A stretch of DNA of 55,746 bases from positions 1 to 55,746 of the forward strand of contig NZ_JQEY01000017.1 of assembly GCF_000743715.1 (NCBI RefSeq). Reading direction: 5' to 3'. This document shows, piece after piece, positions 1-9,792 of the stretch; within the stretch, counting starts at the first letter, position 1; each line of letters starts with the position of its first letter. Below the pieces are notes generated by a model that was given only the letters and a program-made list of their open reading frames with translations, was not told where the DNA came from and did not search any database. Made by a program: the position numbers and the translations under genes. Origin of the DNA: Palleronia rufa (GTDB lineage Bacteria; Pseudomonadota; Alphaproteobacteria; Rhodobacterales; Rhodobacteraceae).

Positions 1-1
1 C

Positions 2-2101
2 CTCAAGGCCATTGATGAGGCCGAATTGGGGGACGACTCCAAGCTCTACGAGGTGCCATGGCTCATCGTGTTCGACCGGTCCCACTGGGACGGTTACGAA
101 CGCGACATCAGCACGTTTGCTTCTCAGATCGCCGCGGCCGGACGGCGAGTCTGCATCCTTCTGGTCACGGACGCGCTCCTCCCACTTGCCGTTCACTCCG
201 AGCGGCGGCTCATCGAGCTTTGCACCCTGTCACATGAGATCGAACAGAGTGACGCGCTTGCTCTAGGGAGGCATCTCAACAGGTTTCTCCGACCGAAGGG
301 CTCGGCTCGGTCGGATCACGAGTGGCAGAGCTTCCTGGAGACGTCGCTCGTAGCGCCAGGTCTGGGGCGGTCCGTGTTCTGGATCGCCCTGGCCTTCTGG
401 CTGCGGCGTCAGGTCGACATGAACGAGACCCTGCAGGGATGGCTCTACGCCCGCTTCACAGAAGGTGTCGCAGACGAAACCTGCCGGCGAGCGATCGTCG
501 ATATCGCGGCGATGAGCAGCGTTCGGAGGCTACTTCCGGAGACGCTCTTGCCCCCGTCGTCAGACTTTCCCACACGCGACAAGCTCGGCGACTTGCAATC
601 GGTCATTGGAGCCCTTGGCGTTACCCGGCAGCGGGACGGCACAATTAGCCATTGGGCGATGATCCACGCTGAGATGGGACGATACCTACTGATCGAGCTG
701 TTCCACGACGCGACTACGGTCGAGGCGATGGGCCTGGGCGGCATGCAGGACCCAGACAGTCTTAGGCTCGAGGTGCTATCCCAGATCGCGGTCGACCCCC
801 GGATCGCTCATCCTGACCTCAGGCCCTTGGCAGAAGCCTTTGCCACCAGCGTGTTCAAGATAGATCCGGGACAGGGCTATTCACAGTTCGCTCAAGAGTG
901 GCGCGCTGCGCTCGCCGCCCTGGATGCAATGCCGGAGACCGTCCGTCTGACGAGCCGGACCTTCCTCCATCACAGCGCTATTTCACGTCGGAGGATCGCG
1001 AAGGACGAGGGTCTCTTCCCCGTGGATATAGAGGAGCGCGCCACGCTCCTGACGAGGGCGGCGGTAGACATCGAACGGGCACTTTCCATTGAGGCTGAGC
1101 CTGGCGGCGAGACCGACCTCAATCTCTTCAACTCCCTTGCTCACGCCTATCACGACCTTGCCGAAGTCGAGACGGCTCGCGGCGCGGCTCCGGACGTCGT
1201 CGCCGAACTCCGTATCAAAGCTCATCGCGCGACGGGGAGGGCTTATGCCCTCGATCCGGACAACTCCTTCGTTATCGAACTCTATGCCAGGGACCGGCTC
1301 GAGGGGGCGGAGAATGATCCCGACGGCGCGGCGAGCGTCGCGCTCGAAGTGCTGGGTATCGTCTATGGCACCATGGCTCGCGAGACCGCCAGCGCTAGGC
1401 GCAACGCGCTTTCCGCGCTCGCTGATCGGGCGTTCGACCTCATGATCCGCACTACGCGGACCTTGCCCGATACTGAGCCCCGGGACCCTGGAGAAGCGAT
1501 CGTCCAAGCAATTTCTGCCCTAACGCGGAACATGCCTCACCGAATGGGGATGACGTTGGAGGATTTCCCCCGGCCCAACAGGATCGAGGCTGCTGAACGG
1601 CTGGGAAATGGGTTACTGCGCACCAATCCCCAAGCCGTTCGTCTGCGTTACGTCCTCACGCGACTGGACCGTCCCAAGGACCTCGCCATTCAGCTCGAGT
1701 TGCTGCAGATGCTCGACGGTACGAACACGGTATTGACACCGCAGCTTCGTCTCGAGCTCGCCATCCTTGAGCATCAGAACGGCCGACATCATGAAGCCGC
1801 CCGACGTTTCTCCGGCCTCAGACGGCTCTGGCGGCAGGGGGCCCATTTCGTCGAGGTGCCTAGTCATCTCCATTGGCTAGTGGACCCGGCGACGGGACAA
1901 CCGCGAGAGGTACGGGCCCGGGTCGCATCGGGCAGCGATGGCGTAAGGGGCTTCGCGAACGTCGCGGAGCTTGCTAACGAGCGGATACCCTATCGTCCGG
2001 GCGAGATCGAGGATAGGGCGCTTAAGCCAGGCGCAATGATGACCGGACGCGTCTCCTTCGGCCACAACGGCCCGCTGCTTCGCCCCCTTACGGCGCGCTG
2101 A
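2..2101 (+). CDS. STAND-like P-loop ATPase with helical repeats, C-terminal part (5' truncated)
   Basis: The reading frame is open from the left edge, so the N-terminus, including any effector domain and the Walker A loop, lies outside the window. The visible part opens with a hydrophobic strand ending in Asp (LIVFD, near nucleotide 70), which looks like a Walker B, then a second strand (ILLVTD) and an HLNRFL helix, as in STAND ATPases. A long alpha-helical, TPR-like region follows. The last 70 residues or so look like a small beta-barrel, with a VSFGHNGP motif near the end. The stop is 3 bases before the TOPRIM gene, so the two are probably co-transcribed. STAND proteins commonly act as sensors in bacterial immunity. 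That role is inferred from architecture alone, and fold assignment by eye is uncertain. Confidence 0.6.
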   Translation, partial: LKAIDEAELGDDSKLYEVPWLIVFDRSHWDGYERDISTFASQIAAAGRRVCILLVTDALLPLAVHSERRLIELCTLSHEIEQSDALALGRHLNRFLRPKGSARSDHEWQSFLETSLVAPGLGRSVFWIALAFWLRRQVDMNETLQGWLYARFTEGVADETCRRAIVDIAAMSSVRRLLPETLLPPSSDFPTRDKLGDLQSVIGALGVTRQRDGTISHWAMIHAEMGRYLLIELFHDATTVEAMGLGGMQDPDSLRLEVLSQIAVDPRIAHPDLRPLAEAFATSVFKIDPGQGYSQFAQEWRAALAALDAMPETVRLTSRTFLHHSAISRRRIAKDEGLFPVDIEERATLLTRAAVDIERALSIEAEPGGETDLNLFNSLAHAYHDLAEVETARGAAPDVVAELRIKAHRATGRAYALDPDNSFVIELYARDRLEGAENDPDGAASVALEVLGIVYGTMARETASARRNALSALADRAFDLMIRTTRTLPDTEPRDPGEAIVQAISALTRNMPHRMGMTLEDFPRPNRIEAAERLGNGLLRTNPQAVRLRYVLTRLDRPKDLAIQLELLQMLDGTNTVLTPQLRLELAILEHQNGRHHEAARRFSGLRRLWRQGAHFVEVPSHLHWLVDPATGQPREVRARVASGSDGVRGFANVAELANERIPYRPGEIEDRALKPGAMMTGRVSFGHNGPLLRPLTAR

Positions 2102-2104
2102 TCC

Positions 2105-2815
2105 ATGGCTGGGCAGTTCGAGCGATACGCCGCGGACAAAAAATGGACACCGGGCACGGCTAACGTCCTCGTCGAGGGTACGACCGACGTCGCCTATCTC
2201 CAGTTGGCCAAGGAGGCTTGGCAGCGCGAGAGCGGACATGACCTCTTCGGCGACGGGTTCGCCGTATTCGCAGCCGGATTGAAGGACGATGGCGGGGTGC
2301 AGGGTGTCACTCGTGAGCTGACGACTTGCCACAACCTCGCCCGCAGAGACTTCGAGAATCGGATGGGGGAACGCCGCATTGTTGGCTTGTTCGACGACGA
2401 CCACGCCGGACGAAAGCAGATGGATCTGGTCTGTCAGCTAGATTTTCGGATCAAGCCCTACCGAGACGTCTTTCTCCTGCATCCGGTGATGCCTACCGTT
2501 CGAACATCTGACTGGCAGGCCTTGAGGAACAACACACTGCGGGACAATCGACCCTTTGAGGGCCTTGATCATGAGATCGAGGACCTTTTGTCTGAGGACC
2601 TGCTGCGCGAGTTTGAGCACGCCAATCCAGGAGTGGTAACAAGTCGCCGCGAGAGAGCCGGTCGCGTGCATCGCGATCTGACCCCCGAAGGCAAGCGGCT
2701 CCTGCGCGATCATGCGAAGCGCGAGGCGCTGATGGAGGATCTGCTGGATCTCGTTAGACTATTGTGCACTCTTCGTGCCTATCTCGGACTTCCTTTCGAT
2801 GGCATGCGTCCTTAG
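2105..2815 (+). CDS. TOPRIM-domain protein, probable nuclease partner of the STAND-like ATPase
   Basis: This 236-residue protein has the two signatures of a TOPRIM domain. A conserved Glu lies after a hydrophobic strand (VLVEGTTD, Glu24), and an acidic cluster follows a second strand (VGLFDDDHAG, Asp97-Asp99). Such domains bind metal and cut or rejoin nucleic acid in topoisomerases, primases, OLD nucleases and defence effectors such as AriB of PARIS. The C-terminal half is charged and helical with no motif I recognise. The start ATG lies 3 bases after the stop of the ATPase, which implies one transcript. A role as the effector nuclease of a two-gene defence system is an inference. Confidence 0.65.
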   Translation: MAGQFERYAADKKWTPGTANVLVEGTTDVAYLQLAKEAWQRESGHDLFGDGFAVFAAGLKDDGGVQGVTRELTTCHNLARRDFENRMGERRIVGLFDDDHAGRKQMDLVCQLDFRIKPYRDVFLLHPVMPTVRTSDWQALRNNTLRDNRPFEGLDHEIEDLLSEDLLREFEHANPGVVTSRRERAGRVHRDLTPEGKRLLRDHAKREALMEDLLDLVRLLCTLRAYLGLPFDGMRP

Positions 2816-3126
2816 GTTGCGCCGTATGGGAGGATCTTTTGGACCATGTCAGCCGTTTCAACGGCCTCCCTTCTGGATTTCGAAGCATACAGTTGGGCAG
2901 GTCCAAACTTATTCGAGCACAGTGCTGCCACAGCAGAGTATTCCCTTTAAGCCGTCATTCGTGCATCGTGTAGCATCAGGTGAATAGGGCTCAAAGCCGC
3001 CTGCCGCCTTGCGGCGAGTGCGCCCTGCGTCTGGGATTCCTGACCGGTCGTTCGCGACTGCGGGTAAACTCGACGGGTCGCATGGTGTCGACGTTTGGGC
3101 GGGGAGGGATGGATGGAGGAAACCTC
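2816..3126. other. Gene-free interval before the recombinase
   Basis: No convincing gene is seen on either strand. A short perfect inverted repeat (GCCGC-CTT-GCGGC) lies at 3003-3015. The frame of the downstream recombinase is open from 2980, but there is no ribosome binding site before 3127. The interval could hold an attachment site, but none can be recognised without a comparison genome. Confidence 0.5.
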
Positions 3127-3759
3127 ATGTCCAGAATCCAACTCCCCGCCGTCAAGTCGAAGCGCCGCCCCTGGAACCGCGGTAGGCTCGTCGGGCAAAA
3201 GCGCCCCTTGCTGCCTAAGCAGGTTTGGGCGATCCGAGCCCGCCTCGAGCTCTCCGGCAATCTACGCGATTTGGCGCTCTTCAACCTCGCGATCGACAGC
3301 AAGCTGCGCGGCTGTGATCTTGTCCGGCTGAAAGTCGCCGACCTGATCGTCGGCGACCGCGTCCGCGAGCGCGTCACAGTGATCCAGAGCAAGACGCAGC
3401 GTCCAGTTCAGTTCGAAGTCACGGAAAACACCCGTGCTTCGATCTCGGCCTGGGTGGCGCGGCCAGAGATGATCGGCTGTGCCTTCCTGTTCCCGAGCCG
3501 CTTCCACGACAGACCGCACGTATCGACCCGCCAGTACGCGCGCCTCGTCCGAGACTGGGTGACGGCGATCGGGCTCGAGCCGAGCGGCTACGGCACCCAT
3601 TCGCTGAGGCGGACCAAGGCCGCGCAGATCTATCGCAAGACCGGCAACCTGCGCGCGGTCCAGCTCCTGCTTGGCCATACGAAGGTCGACAGCACGGTGC
3701 GATATCTGGGCGTCGAGCTTGAAGATGCCCTGAGCATCGCCGAGGGCGTCGATATCTGA
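3127..3759 (+). CDS. Short tyrosine recombinase/integrase (catalytic domain only)
   Basis: This is a site-specific recombinase of the phage integrase family. All catalytic residues can be seen: Arg61 (KLRG), Lys89 (QSKT), His158 and Arg161 (HSLR), His184 (LLGH) and the nucleophile Tyr193 (VRYLG). At 210 residues it lacks most of the N-terminal core-binding and arm-binding domains of full-length integrases, as do a class of short plasmid and integron-like recombinases of alphaproteobacteria. The start ATG at 3127 was chosen because GGAGGA lies 6 bases upstream. The open frame extends back to 2980 without a good initiation signal. It may serve dimer resolution or integration of the adjoining ATPase/TOPRIM cassette. 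Confidence 0.85.
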   Translation: MSRIQLPAVKSKRRPWNRGRLVGQKRPLLPKQVWAIRARLELSGNLRDLALFNLAIDSKLRGCDLVRLKVADLIVGDRVRERVTVIQSKTQRPVQFEVTENTRASISAWVARPEMIGCAFLFPSRFHDRPHVSTRQYARLVRDWVTAIGLEPSGYGTHSLRRTKAAQIYRKTGNLRAVQLLLGHTKVDSTVRYLGVELEDALSIAEGVDI

Positions 3760-3918
3760 ACGCCGGGGCGAACGGCCCTGCCGTTCGCCTCCCAGGACCG
3801 GACGCGCGCGAGATGTGGACCGGCGACGGGATTGAGCCCAAACTGGCCCGAGAGCGGTATCACCCTCTAGCGGGTGGTGTTACCAGTTTCGAACACTGAT
3901 CAGAAGAGAGCGCATTCT

Positions 3919-4572
3919 GTGATCGAATTGGTAGATTGGACCGTCCGCCCGCAACCCGCGCACATTGCGCTGGAGGGGCGTTACGTGCGGCTCGAACCTC
4001 TTGGGTTTGCCCATGCCGATACATTGTTCGCCGCAGCTTCGGCACCCGGATTGGAAGACCGATTTCGCTGGCTTCCCGAGAGTCCTCAGAGCCGCATGGA
4101 GTTCGACGCGTGGCTCGACAATGCTGCAGCGTCGACCGATCCTATGTTCTTTGCCGTAATAGACAAGGCAAGCGGGCGCACGGAGGGACGGCAGGCCTTG
4201 ATGCGGATCGACCGGGCCAACGGTGTCGCCGAGATCGGTAACATCATGTGGGGCCCGGCTATGCAACGGACCCGGATGGCGACCGAAGCTCTATTTCTAT
4301 TCGCAGATTACATTTTCGGCCTTGGGTATCGTCGCTTCGAATGGAAGTGCAATGACCTGAATGACCCTTCGAAGCGCTCGGCCGAGCGCTTCGGCTTTCA
4401 TCCAGAAGGAGTGTTTCGCCAGCACATGGTCGTGAAGAACGCAAACCGTGACACCGCTTGGTTCGCGATGACGGACGGTGACTGGCAGCGCATGAAGCCC
4501 ATTTACGAAACTTGGCTGTCGCCCGACAATTTTGATACCAAAGGACATCAGCGGAAAGCTCTGCAAATCTGA
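3919..4572 (+). CDS. GNAT-family N-acetyltransferase (RimJ/RimL-like)
   Basis: A 217-residue acetyltransferase that would transfer acetyl from acetyl-CoA to an amine; the substrate is unknown. The early segment GRYVRLEPL and the later segments GNIMWGP, ATEALFLFADYIFGLGYRR and SKRSAERFGFHPEG follow the RimJ/RimL-type arrangement. The last of these is the usual asparagine/serine-rich loop before the final strand. The start GTG at 3919 has an AGAAGAGAG stretch about 9 bases upstream; an upstream GTG at 3874 has no such site. It stands alone, downstream of the recombinase and before a long gene-free stretch. Confidence 0.8.
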   Translation: MIELVDWTVRPQPAHIALEGRYVRLEPLGFAHADTLFAAASAPGLEDRFRWLPESPQSRMEFDAWLDNAAASTDPMFFAVIDKASGRTEGRQALMRIDRANGVAEIGNIMWGPAMQRTRMATEALFLFADYIFGLGYRRFEWKCNDLNDPSKRSAERFGFHPEGVFRQHMVVKNANRDTAWFAMTDGDWQRMKPIYETWLSPDNFDTKGHQRKALQI

Positions 4573-5164
4573 TTGTGTAGCGACCGTCCCGACTGGGGTA
4601 AGGTCGGCTTTGTCCGCATCGGCGGCGCTGGGTAGAAGCGCAGCGAATGGTGGGTTTAGATTTCCCGGCCCGGCACAACATTCAACGACTGCTTCCGTGA
4701 TCTTTGCCGCGGCGCAGAACTCCGCTTGCTGCGGTCGCAACCCTCTCCATCTTCATGCTGCAGTTGCATCGTTTGGCTGGCGAACAACCGGAAAGTCCGC
4801 CTTGCGTCTGTCGGTGGCAGGTGCAGCGAAGGGCCGTCAGCGCTGAAGCGGCCGCTGGTGACGCCTGCGGCGAAGGTACCGGCCGAGCCCATTGCAGAAG
4901 TGTCAAATGCTCGCTGCGCGCGCTCGCAGAAGAACACCTGTCGCGGTGCGGCAGATCTTCATGCCGCATCGCAGCTGTAAATCCGGTCGTTCGAGCGCCG
5001 CGCAGCGAATTCCTCAGGAGCAGCGACTGCACCGCGGGACGAACCGGGCGTTCGGTCGGTATTGGCAAGCGACCGGTTTCAATTTCATGCAAACCGCGCT
5101 CCCGATCTCCGCTCGCTTGCCACTGCTGGCCGGTAGTATCTGCGTTCAGTGGCCGACCAACGTT
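4573..5164. other. Gene-free stretch with degenerate intergenic repeats
   Basis: No coding region is credible here. The stretch holds repeat copy A (4612-4800). Near 4945-5015 a weaker echo of the same material occurs, with a 'cagatcttcatgccgc' segment followed by 'gcgcagcgaat'. It separates the GNAT gene from the 3' end of lutC. I see no promoter or terminator that I can support. Confidence 0.6.
4612..4800 (+). repeat. Direct repeat copy A, partner at 10243-10431
   Basis: A 189-base non-coding segment that begins GTCCGCATCGGCGGCGCTG. It shares the internal landmarks GCAGCGAATG, GGGTTTAGATTTCCCGG, GGCGCAGAAC and ATCTTCATGCTGCA, in the same order and orientation, with a second copy of identical length at 10243-10431. 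The two copies differ at scattered positions, so they are old or diverging. The 16-base core GGTTTAGATTTCCCGG is exact in both. Together they bracket the lactate-utilisation operon. Confidence 0.75.
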
Positions 5165-5812
5165 TCATGCATCAAAGACAAGAATCACGTGCACGAACCC
5201 GGGACCATGCGCCCCGCGGACGTAGCTTCCCTCGATGTCGGTCGTCCCGCTGGGACCGGTGATGAGGACGGCATTGCGGGGCGAGGTTTCGTGTCCCACA
5301 AGCAGGGCGGCGTAATCTTCCAGATGGGAAACGATGCTGGCCGCGCGCAGGACGACGATGTGATGAAGTGGCAGGAATGCGAGCAGGATCCGCGTCTCCT
5401 TGCAGGAGTGAATGACGAGCGATCCGCTCTCGGCGATGCCGTGGCGAGCGAGCCCGACGGCGGCGGGCGCATCCGGCGCCACGGCAAGGCGCGGTCGGAT
5501 CTCTCCCCAGTCCATATCGCGGAACAGCGCGGCGGACTCGACGGCGATCTCCGTCGACAGCCCATGGCTCTCGACATAGCGTCCGATCGAAGCGGGAACC
5601 TCATCGATGCTCCCGATCCGGTCCAGCGTGGTCCCGAGCGCCTCGGACTTTTCGCAGAACGCGTCGACCGGCGTCGCGGCAACCAGAGGCGGGCGGATCG
5701 TCTCGGGCGCGGCAAGAAGTTCCGCGGCCTCCGCGGCGATCGCGGCCGGGTCGTTTCGACTTCCGCCAAGGCCCGTGCGTATGGCCGACAGAATGCTGTC
5801 GCGCGTCCTCAT
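5165..5812 (-). CDS. lutC: Lactate utilization protein C (LUD domain)
   Basis: A 215-residue LUD-domain protein and the third component of the LutABC complex, which oxidises L-lactate to pyruvate in the cytoplasm. The C-terminal half shows the family pattern: ESGSLVIHS, then HHIVVL, then SGTTDIEG just before the end. The start ATG (5812) overlaps the lutB stop as ATGA and has GGAGGAT upstream. It is the last gene of the lldP-lutA-lutB-lutC run, and all four genes overlap by four bases. Confidence 0.92.
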   Translation of the reverse strand: MRTRDSILSAIRTGLGGSRNDPAAIAAEAAELLAAPETIRPPLVAATPVDAFCEKSEALGTTLDRIGSIDEVPASIGRYVESHGLSTEIAVESAALFRDMDWGEIRPRLAVAPDAPAAVGLARHGIAESGSLVIHSCKETRILLAFLPLHHIVVLRAASIVSHLEDYAALLVGHETSPRNAVLITGPSGTTDIEGSYVRGAHGPGFVHVILVFDA

Positions 5813-7236
5813 CGTCGATCCTCCGATCGCTTGCCGCGTTCGGCCTTGTAGCGCTCCATGAAGGTGCCCCCGGTAGGACCGGGCAGGTCGCGGTGCCGGG
5901 TCCAGCCACCGGCGAAAGGCAGAGATCCGATCCACCCGCTGCGACCGAGCAGGCGCAATGCGCGCACGCCGATCCCGCTGGCCATTCGGTAGAGACCCGG
6001 CCGACGGGCAAGGCCCGCCCAGGCCGCAAGGCCAGCACGCATCGTCGCGCCCTCCAGCCCCGCGCGCCAGCTTCGGCCCCGCCAGGCACGCAGCAGCGTG
6101 GGAAGCGGGATCTCGACCGGACAGACCTCGGCGCAGCGCCCGTTCATGGTGCAGGCGAAGGGCAGGTCGCGAGACTGTGCCAGCCCGTCGAGGACCGGGG
6201 TGAGTACGGCGCCCATCGGGCCCGGATAGGTGCCGCCGTAGGCGTGGCCGCCGATCTGCCGGTAGACAACGCAGTGGTTCATGCAGGCGCCGCACCGGAT
6301 GCAGCGCAGCATGTCGCGGAACTCGTTTGCGATCATCTCCGATCGGCCGTTATCCACCAGGACGATATGCATCTTCTCGGGGCCGTCGGCGTCGCCGGGA
6401 CGCTTCGGGCCGCAGTGAAACGTGGTGTATTGGGTCAACTCGCCCCCGGTGGCGGAGCGCACCAGAAGCCGGAGCAGCGCCATGGCGTGCGACGTGCTTG
6501 GGACCAGCTTCTCGATGCCCGCGGTCACGATATGGACGCGCGGGGGTGTCGTCGTCAGCTCGGCATTGCCTTCGTTGGTGACGGTGCAGGTTGCGCCCGT
6601 GTCGGCGATCAGGAAATTGGCGCCGGAAATACCGACATCCGCGCTCAGGAACTTCCCGCGCAGCACATGGCGCGCACTCTGAACCATGGAGGCCGCCTCG
6701 TCATCGGCCGGGGGCGGCTTGTGGTCGGCGTTGAAGAGTTCGGCCACCTGTTCGCGAGTGCGGTGCATCGCCGGCCAGATAATATGCGAGGGATGCTCGC
6801 CGGCCAGCTGGATGATGTGTTCGGCAAGGTCGGTCTCGACCCGCTCGATCCCGGCCGAGCCGAGCGCGTCGGGCAGGCCGATCTCCTCGCCCAGCATGGA
6901 TTTCGAGCGGGTGACGCGCTTCGCGCCGGCCTCCCGGCAGAGGCGGATGACGATGTCGCAGGCCTCGGAATCGGTGGCTGCCCAATGGACCTCGGCGCCC
7001 GATGCGGTGGCGTTGCGCTCGAACATCTCGAGGTAGTGATCGAGATTGGCAATCACATGGTCCTTGATCGCGCTGCCGCGGGATCGCGCCGGCTCATATT
7101 CGGCAAACCCGGCCAGCGCGGCGGCGCGCTTGCGCTCGGCGGTGCCGGTGGTGCGGTCGATGGCGGTCTTCAATGTGGGGTTCGCGAGGGCGGCGTCGCT
7201 GCGGGCCTTGAAGCCGGGCCGGGTCGTGGCGTTCAT
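5809..7236 (-). CDS. lutB: Lactate utilization iron-sulfur protein B
   Basis: A 475-residue subunit that joins an N-terminal LUD domain to a ferredoxin-like pair of 4Fe-4S sites. The first site has Cys312, Cys315, Cys318 and Cys322 (CIRCGACMNHC). The second has Cys362, Cys368 and Cys372 (the last in CPVEIP). These carry electrons from L-lactate oxidation. The ATG at 7236 was chosen because it overlaps the lutA stop as ATGA and the preceding frame is not LutB-like. Its order between lutA and lutC is the canonical one. Confidence 0.93.
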   Translation of the reverse strand: MNATTRPGFKARSDAALANPTLKTAIDRTTGTAERKRAAALAGFAEYEPARSRGSAIKDHVIANLDHYLEMFERNATASGAEVHWAATDSEACDIVIRLCREAGAKRVTRSKSMLGEEIGLPDALGSAGIERVETDLAEHIIQLAGEHPSHIIWPAMHRTREQVAELFNADHKPPPADDEAASMVQSARHVLRGKFLSADVGISGANFLIADTGATCTVTNEGNAELTTTPPRVHIVTAGIEKLVPSTSHAMALLRLLVRSATGGELTQYTTFHCGPKRPGDADGPEKMHIVLVDNGRSEMIANEFRDMLRCIRCGACMNHCVVYRQIGGHAYGGTYPGPMGAVLTPVLDGLAQSRDLPFACTMNGRCAEVCPVEIPLPTLLRAWRGRSWRAGLEGATMRAGLAAWAGLARRPGLYRMASGIGVRALRLLGRSGWIGSLPFAGGWTRHRDLPGPTGGTFMERYKAERGKRSEDRR

Positions 7237-8000
7237 GGTTTTTCTCCGATGGCCGGTCCGTTCCCGCCACCCGCAAGGATTTCGATGGTGTGGAAACAGC
7301 GCACCTTCGATCCGCGCCGGTTGAGCTTGCCCGCCATGTTCATCAGGCATCCGAGATCGCCCGCAAGCAGCATGTCGGCGCCGCTCCGCTCGACGGTATC
7401 GGCCTTTTCGCCGACGATTGCGTCCGAGATCGCGGGATACTTGACGCAGAACGTCCCGCCGAAGCCGCAGCAGACATTCTCACCGTCAAGCGGTCGCATC
7501 TCCAGGCCGTCGACCGCCGCCAGAAGGCGGCGGGGCTGCTCGTGGATGCCAAGCTCCCGCAGACCGGCGCAGCTGTCGTGATAGGTGGCGCTCCCCTCCA
7601 GCCGCAGCCCGCCCGGTGTATAATCGCGGATATCGACCAGATAGCTCATGATCTCGTGCGTCTTTTCGGCAAGGCGGGCGGCTCGTGGCCCCCAGTCGGC
7701 ATCCGAGGCGAGCAGGGCGGGGTAGCCGTGCCGGATCGTTCCCGCACAGGATCCCGAGGGCACGATCAGATGGTCGAACGGCTCGAACGCCGCGATCACC
7801 TGCCGGGCCACCGCCGCCGTGCTCGCGTCGTCACCGCTGTTATAGGCGGGCTGCCCGCAGCATGTCTGCCGCGTCGGTACCTCCACGTCGCACCCGGCAT
7901 CTTCCAGAAGCCGTATGGCGGCAAAGCCGATCTCGGGCCGCATCGCATCGACCAGGCAGGTGACGAAGAGGCCGACGCGGGGACGGGTTGCCCGGGTCAT
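7233..8000 (-). CDS. lutA: Lactate utilization protein A (CCG-domain Fe-S protein)
   Basis: A 255-residue protein with two cysteine-rich CCG domains, as in GlcF/GlpC and heterodisulfide reductase subunits. The first contains CLVD and [14 protein letters not shown] (Cys47-Cys48). The second contains [19 protein letters not shown] and DLGCLMN. These ligate an iron-sulfur centre in the LutABC lactate oxidation complex. The start ATG overlaps the stop of lldP (ATGA), which indicates translational coupling to the permease. Confidence 0.93.
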   Translation of the reverse strand: MTRATRPRVGLFVTCLVDAMRPEIGFAAIRLLEDAGCDVEVPTRQTCCGQPAYNSGDDASTAAVARQVIAAFEPFDHLIVPSGSCAGTIRHGYPALLASDADWGPRAARLAEKTHEIMSYLVDIRDYTPGGLRLEGSATYHDSCAGLRELGIHEQPRRLLAAVDGLEMRPLDGENVCCGFGGTFCVKYPAISDAIVGEKADTVERSGADMLLAGDLGCLMNMAGKLNRRGSKVRCFHTIEILAGGGNGPAIGEKP

Positions 8001-9781
8001 GATCCCGCCGCCTGCGTGTGCTTCGCCTTGCCGCCCGCCCGGCCGCCGCTCATCGCCATGACGGTGAGCACGCCGGCCGCCCAGACGATCGCTGCGATCC
8101 ACCACAGATTGAACCCGCCGGCGATCAGCGCCGTCGCGATCAGACCGCCCTGAACGACGTAATAGCCGAGCGGGATCAGGACTTTGCGTATGATCTCGCC
8201 TTCACGGTCCACAAGGCCGACAGTGGCCGATGCCGCGACGACATTGTGGACGCAGATCATGTTGCCGGCAGCGCCGCCGACCGCCTGTGCGGCGACGACG
8301 ATCGCGGCGCCCGCCGAACCCAGTCCGATCTGCTCGGCCGTCGAGAACTGGAACAGCGAGAACATCATGTTCGAGATCGTGTTCGACCCGGCGATGAACG
8401 CCCCCATCGCCCCGATCAGCGGCGCGAAGAGCGGCCAGGCCTCTCCGGCGGCCGCCGACATGCCCTCGGCGAGGACGATCGGCATGCTGGCCAGGCGCTC
8501 CGAGGCGGAGTTCAGGAAGACCTGCACCATCGGCACCGCAAGCAGAAGCGCCGGGGCGGCGGCGATCATCGTCGATCCCGACGATTTCAGCGCCTGCCCG
8601 TAATCCCTCATCGACATCCTGTGCAGGAAGAAGGTGAAGAGCGAGGCGAGGATCAGGACGGTGCCCGGCAGGTAGAGGATCTGGACTCTCGACGTGATGC
8701 CCGAGCCGAACAGATCCTCAAAGGCGATGGTGGCCGCGGGCGAGGTCAGCCAGGCCTTCACCGGCGCAATGGTCCGGGTCAGGACAAGCAGCACGACCAC
8801 GAATATATAGGGCGCCCAGGCTTTCAGCAGCGCCATGTTGGGCGAGTCGCGATGGTGGTCCTCCAGATCGTCGAGCTTGCCGATCCAGCCCGGATCCCAC
8901 TCGTCGCGGACCGGAAAGGCGAAGGAATCCTTCGGCATGAAAAAACCGCGCTGCGTCGCCGGTATGACGATCGCCAGTCCGATGATGCCGCCGACCAGCG
9001 AGGGAAATTCCGGACCCAGCAGCCACGCGACGAGATAGTAGGGCACCGTGAAGGCGAGGCCCGCAAAGAGCGCGAACTTCCAGACCCGAAAGCCCTCGGA
9101 GAAGGACCGGTTCGCGCCGAAGAAGCGGGTCAACATGCCGACCATGATGAGCGGGATCAGGAACCCGATCAGGCCGTGGATCATGGCGACCTTGGTCGCT
9201 ATGCCCAGCAGATACTCGAAGAACGGTATCCCGATCGTGGATTCGACGAGATCTTGCCCCGACAGGCCGGTCTGGACGCCAACGAGGATCGGGGTGCCGA
9301 CCGCGCCGAAGGACACCGGCGTGCTTTGAATAATCAGCGACACCATGACCGCTGCCATGGCCGGGAAACCGATCGCCACCAAAAGCGGTGCCGCGATCGC
9401 CGCCGGGGTGCCGAAGCCTGACGCGCCCTCGATCAGCGAGCCAAAGAGCCAGGCGATGATGATCGCCTGCACGCGGCGGTCGGGGGAGATGCGGGTGAAT
9501 CCGCTGCGAATGGACCGGATGCCGCCGCTTTCCTCAAGCGTGTAGAGCATCAGGATCGCGCCGAAGACGATGTAGAGCAAGCTGGTGGCCGTGACCACGC
9601 CGTTGACCGTGGCGCCCAGCACCTTGGCCGGCTCCGTGCCCCAGATCAGCAGCGCGGTCAGCGCGGTGACGACATAGGCGACGAGCATCGAGAACTTGGC
9701 CGATCGCGCGAGCACGACCAACAGCACGAACACCGTCGCGATCGGCAGCAGCGCCAGCAGGAACGTGATTGGGCCTGGCAT
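7997..9781 (-). CDS. lldP: L-lactate permease
   Basis: A 594-residue membrane protein of the lactate permease (LctP) family with about a dozen hydrophobic segments. It contains the characteristic [19 protein letters not shown] segment and, late in the protein, [14 protein letters not shown]. It imports L-lactate with protons and supplies the LutABC enzymes encoded downstream on the same transcript. The start at 9781 was chosen because a strong GGGAGGA lies just before it. An in-frame ATG at 9796 overlaps the stop of the upstream symporter fragment but has no ribosome binding site of its own. Confidence 0.92.
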   Translation of the reverse strand: MPGPITFLLALLPIATVFVLLVVLARSAKFSMLVAYVVTALTALLIWGTEPAKVLGATVNGVVTATSLLYIVFGAILMLYTLEESGGIRSIRSGFTRISPDRRVQAIIIAWLFGSLIEGASGFGTPAAIAAPLLVAIGFPAMAAVMVSLIIQSTPVSFGAVGTPILVGVQTGLSGQDLVESTIGIPFFEYLLGIATKVAMIHGLIGFLIPLIMVGMLTRFFGANRSFSEGFRVWKFALFAGLAFTVPYYLVAWLLGPEFPSLVGGIIGLAIVIPATQRGFFMPKDSFAFPVRDEWDPGWIGKLDDLEDHHRDSPNMALLKAWAPYIFVVVLLVLTRTIAPVKAWLTSPAATIAFEDLFGSGITSRVQILYLPGTVLILASLFTFFLHRMSMRDYGQALKSSGSTMIAAAPALLLAVPMVQVFLNSASERLASMPIVLAEGMSAAAGEAWPLFAPLIGAMGAFIAGSNTISNMMFSLFQFSTAEQIGLGSAGAAIVVAAQAVGGAAGNMICVHNVVAASATVGLVDREGEIIRKVLIPLGYYVVQGGLIATALIAGGFNLWWIAAIVWAAGVLTVMAMSGGRAGGKAKHTQAAGS

Positions 9782-9792
9782 GTCTTCCTCCC

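Noticed and set aside
4573-5164. Small proteins in the gap after the GNAT gene
   Set aside because: Frames there have no ribosome binding site, have shadow-like composition and cover the non-coding repeat that recurs at 10243.
8018-9421. A 467-residue plus-strand protein opposite lldP
   Set aside because: It is dominated by Arg, Asp, Gln and His, typical of antisense frames in GC-rich genes, and the minus strand encodes a clear lactate permease.
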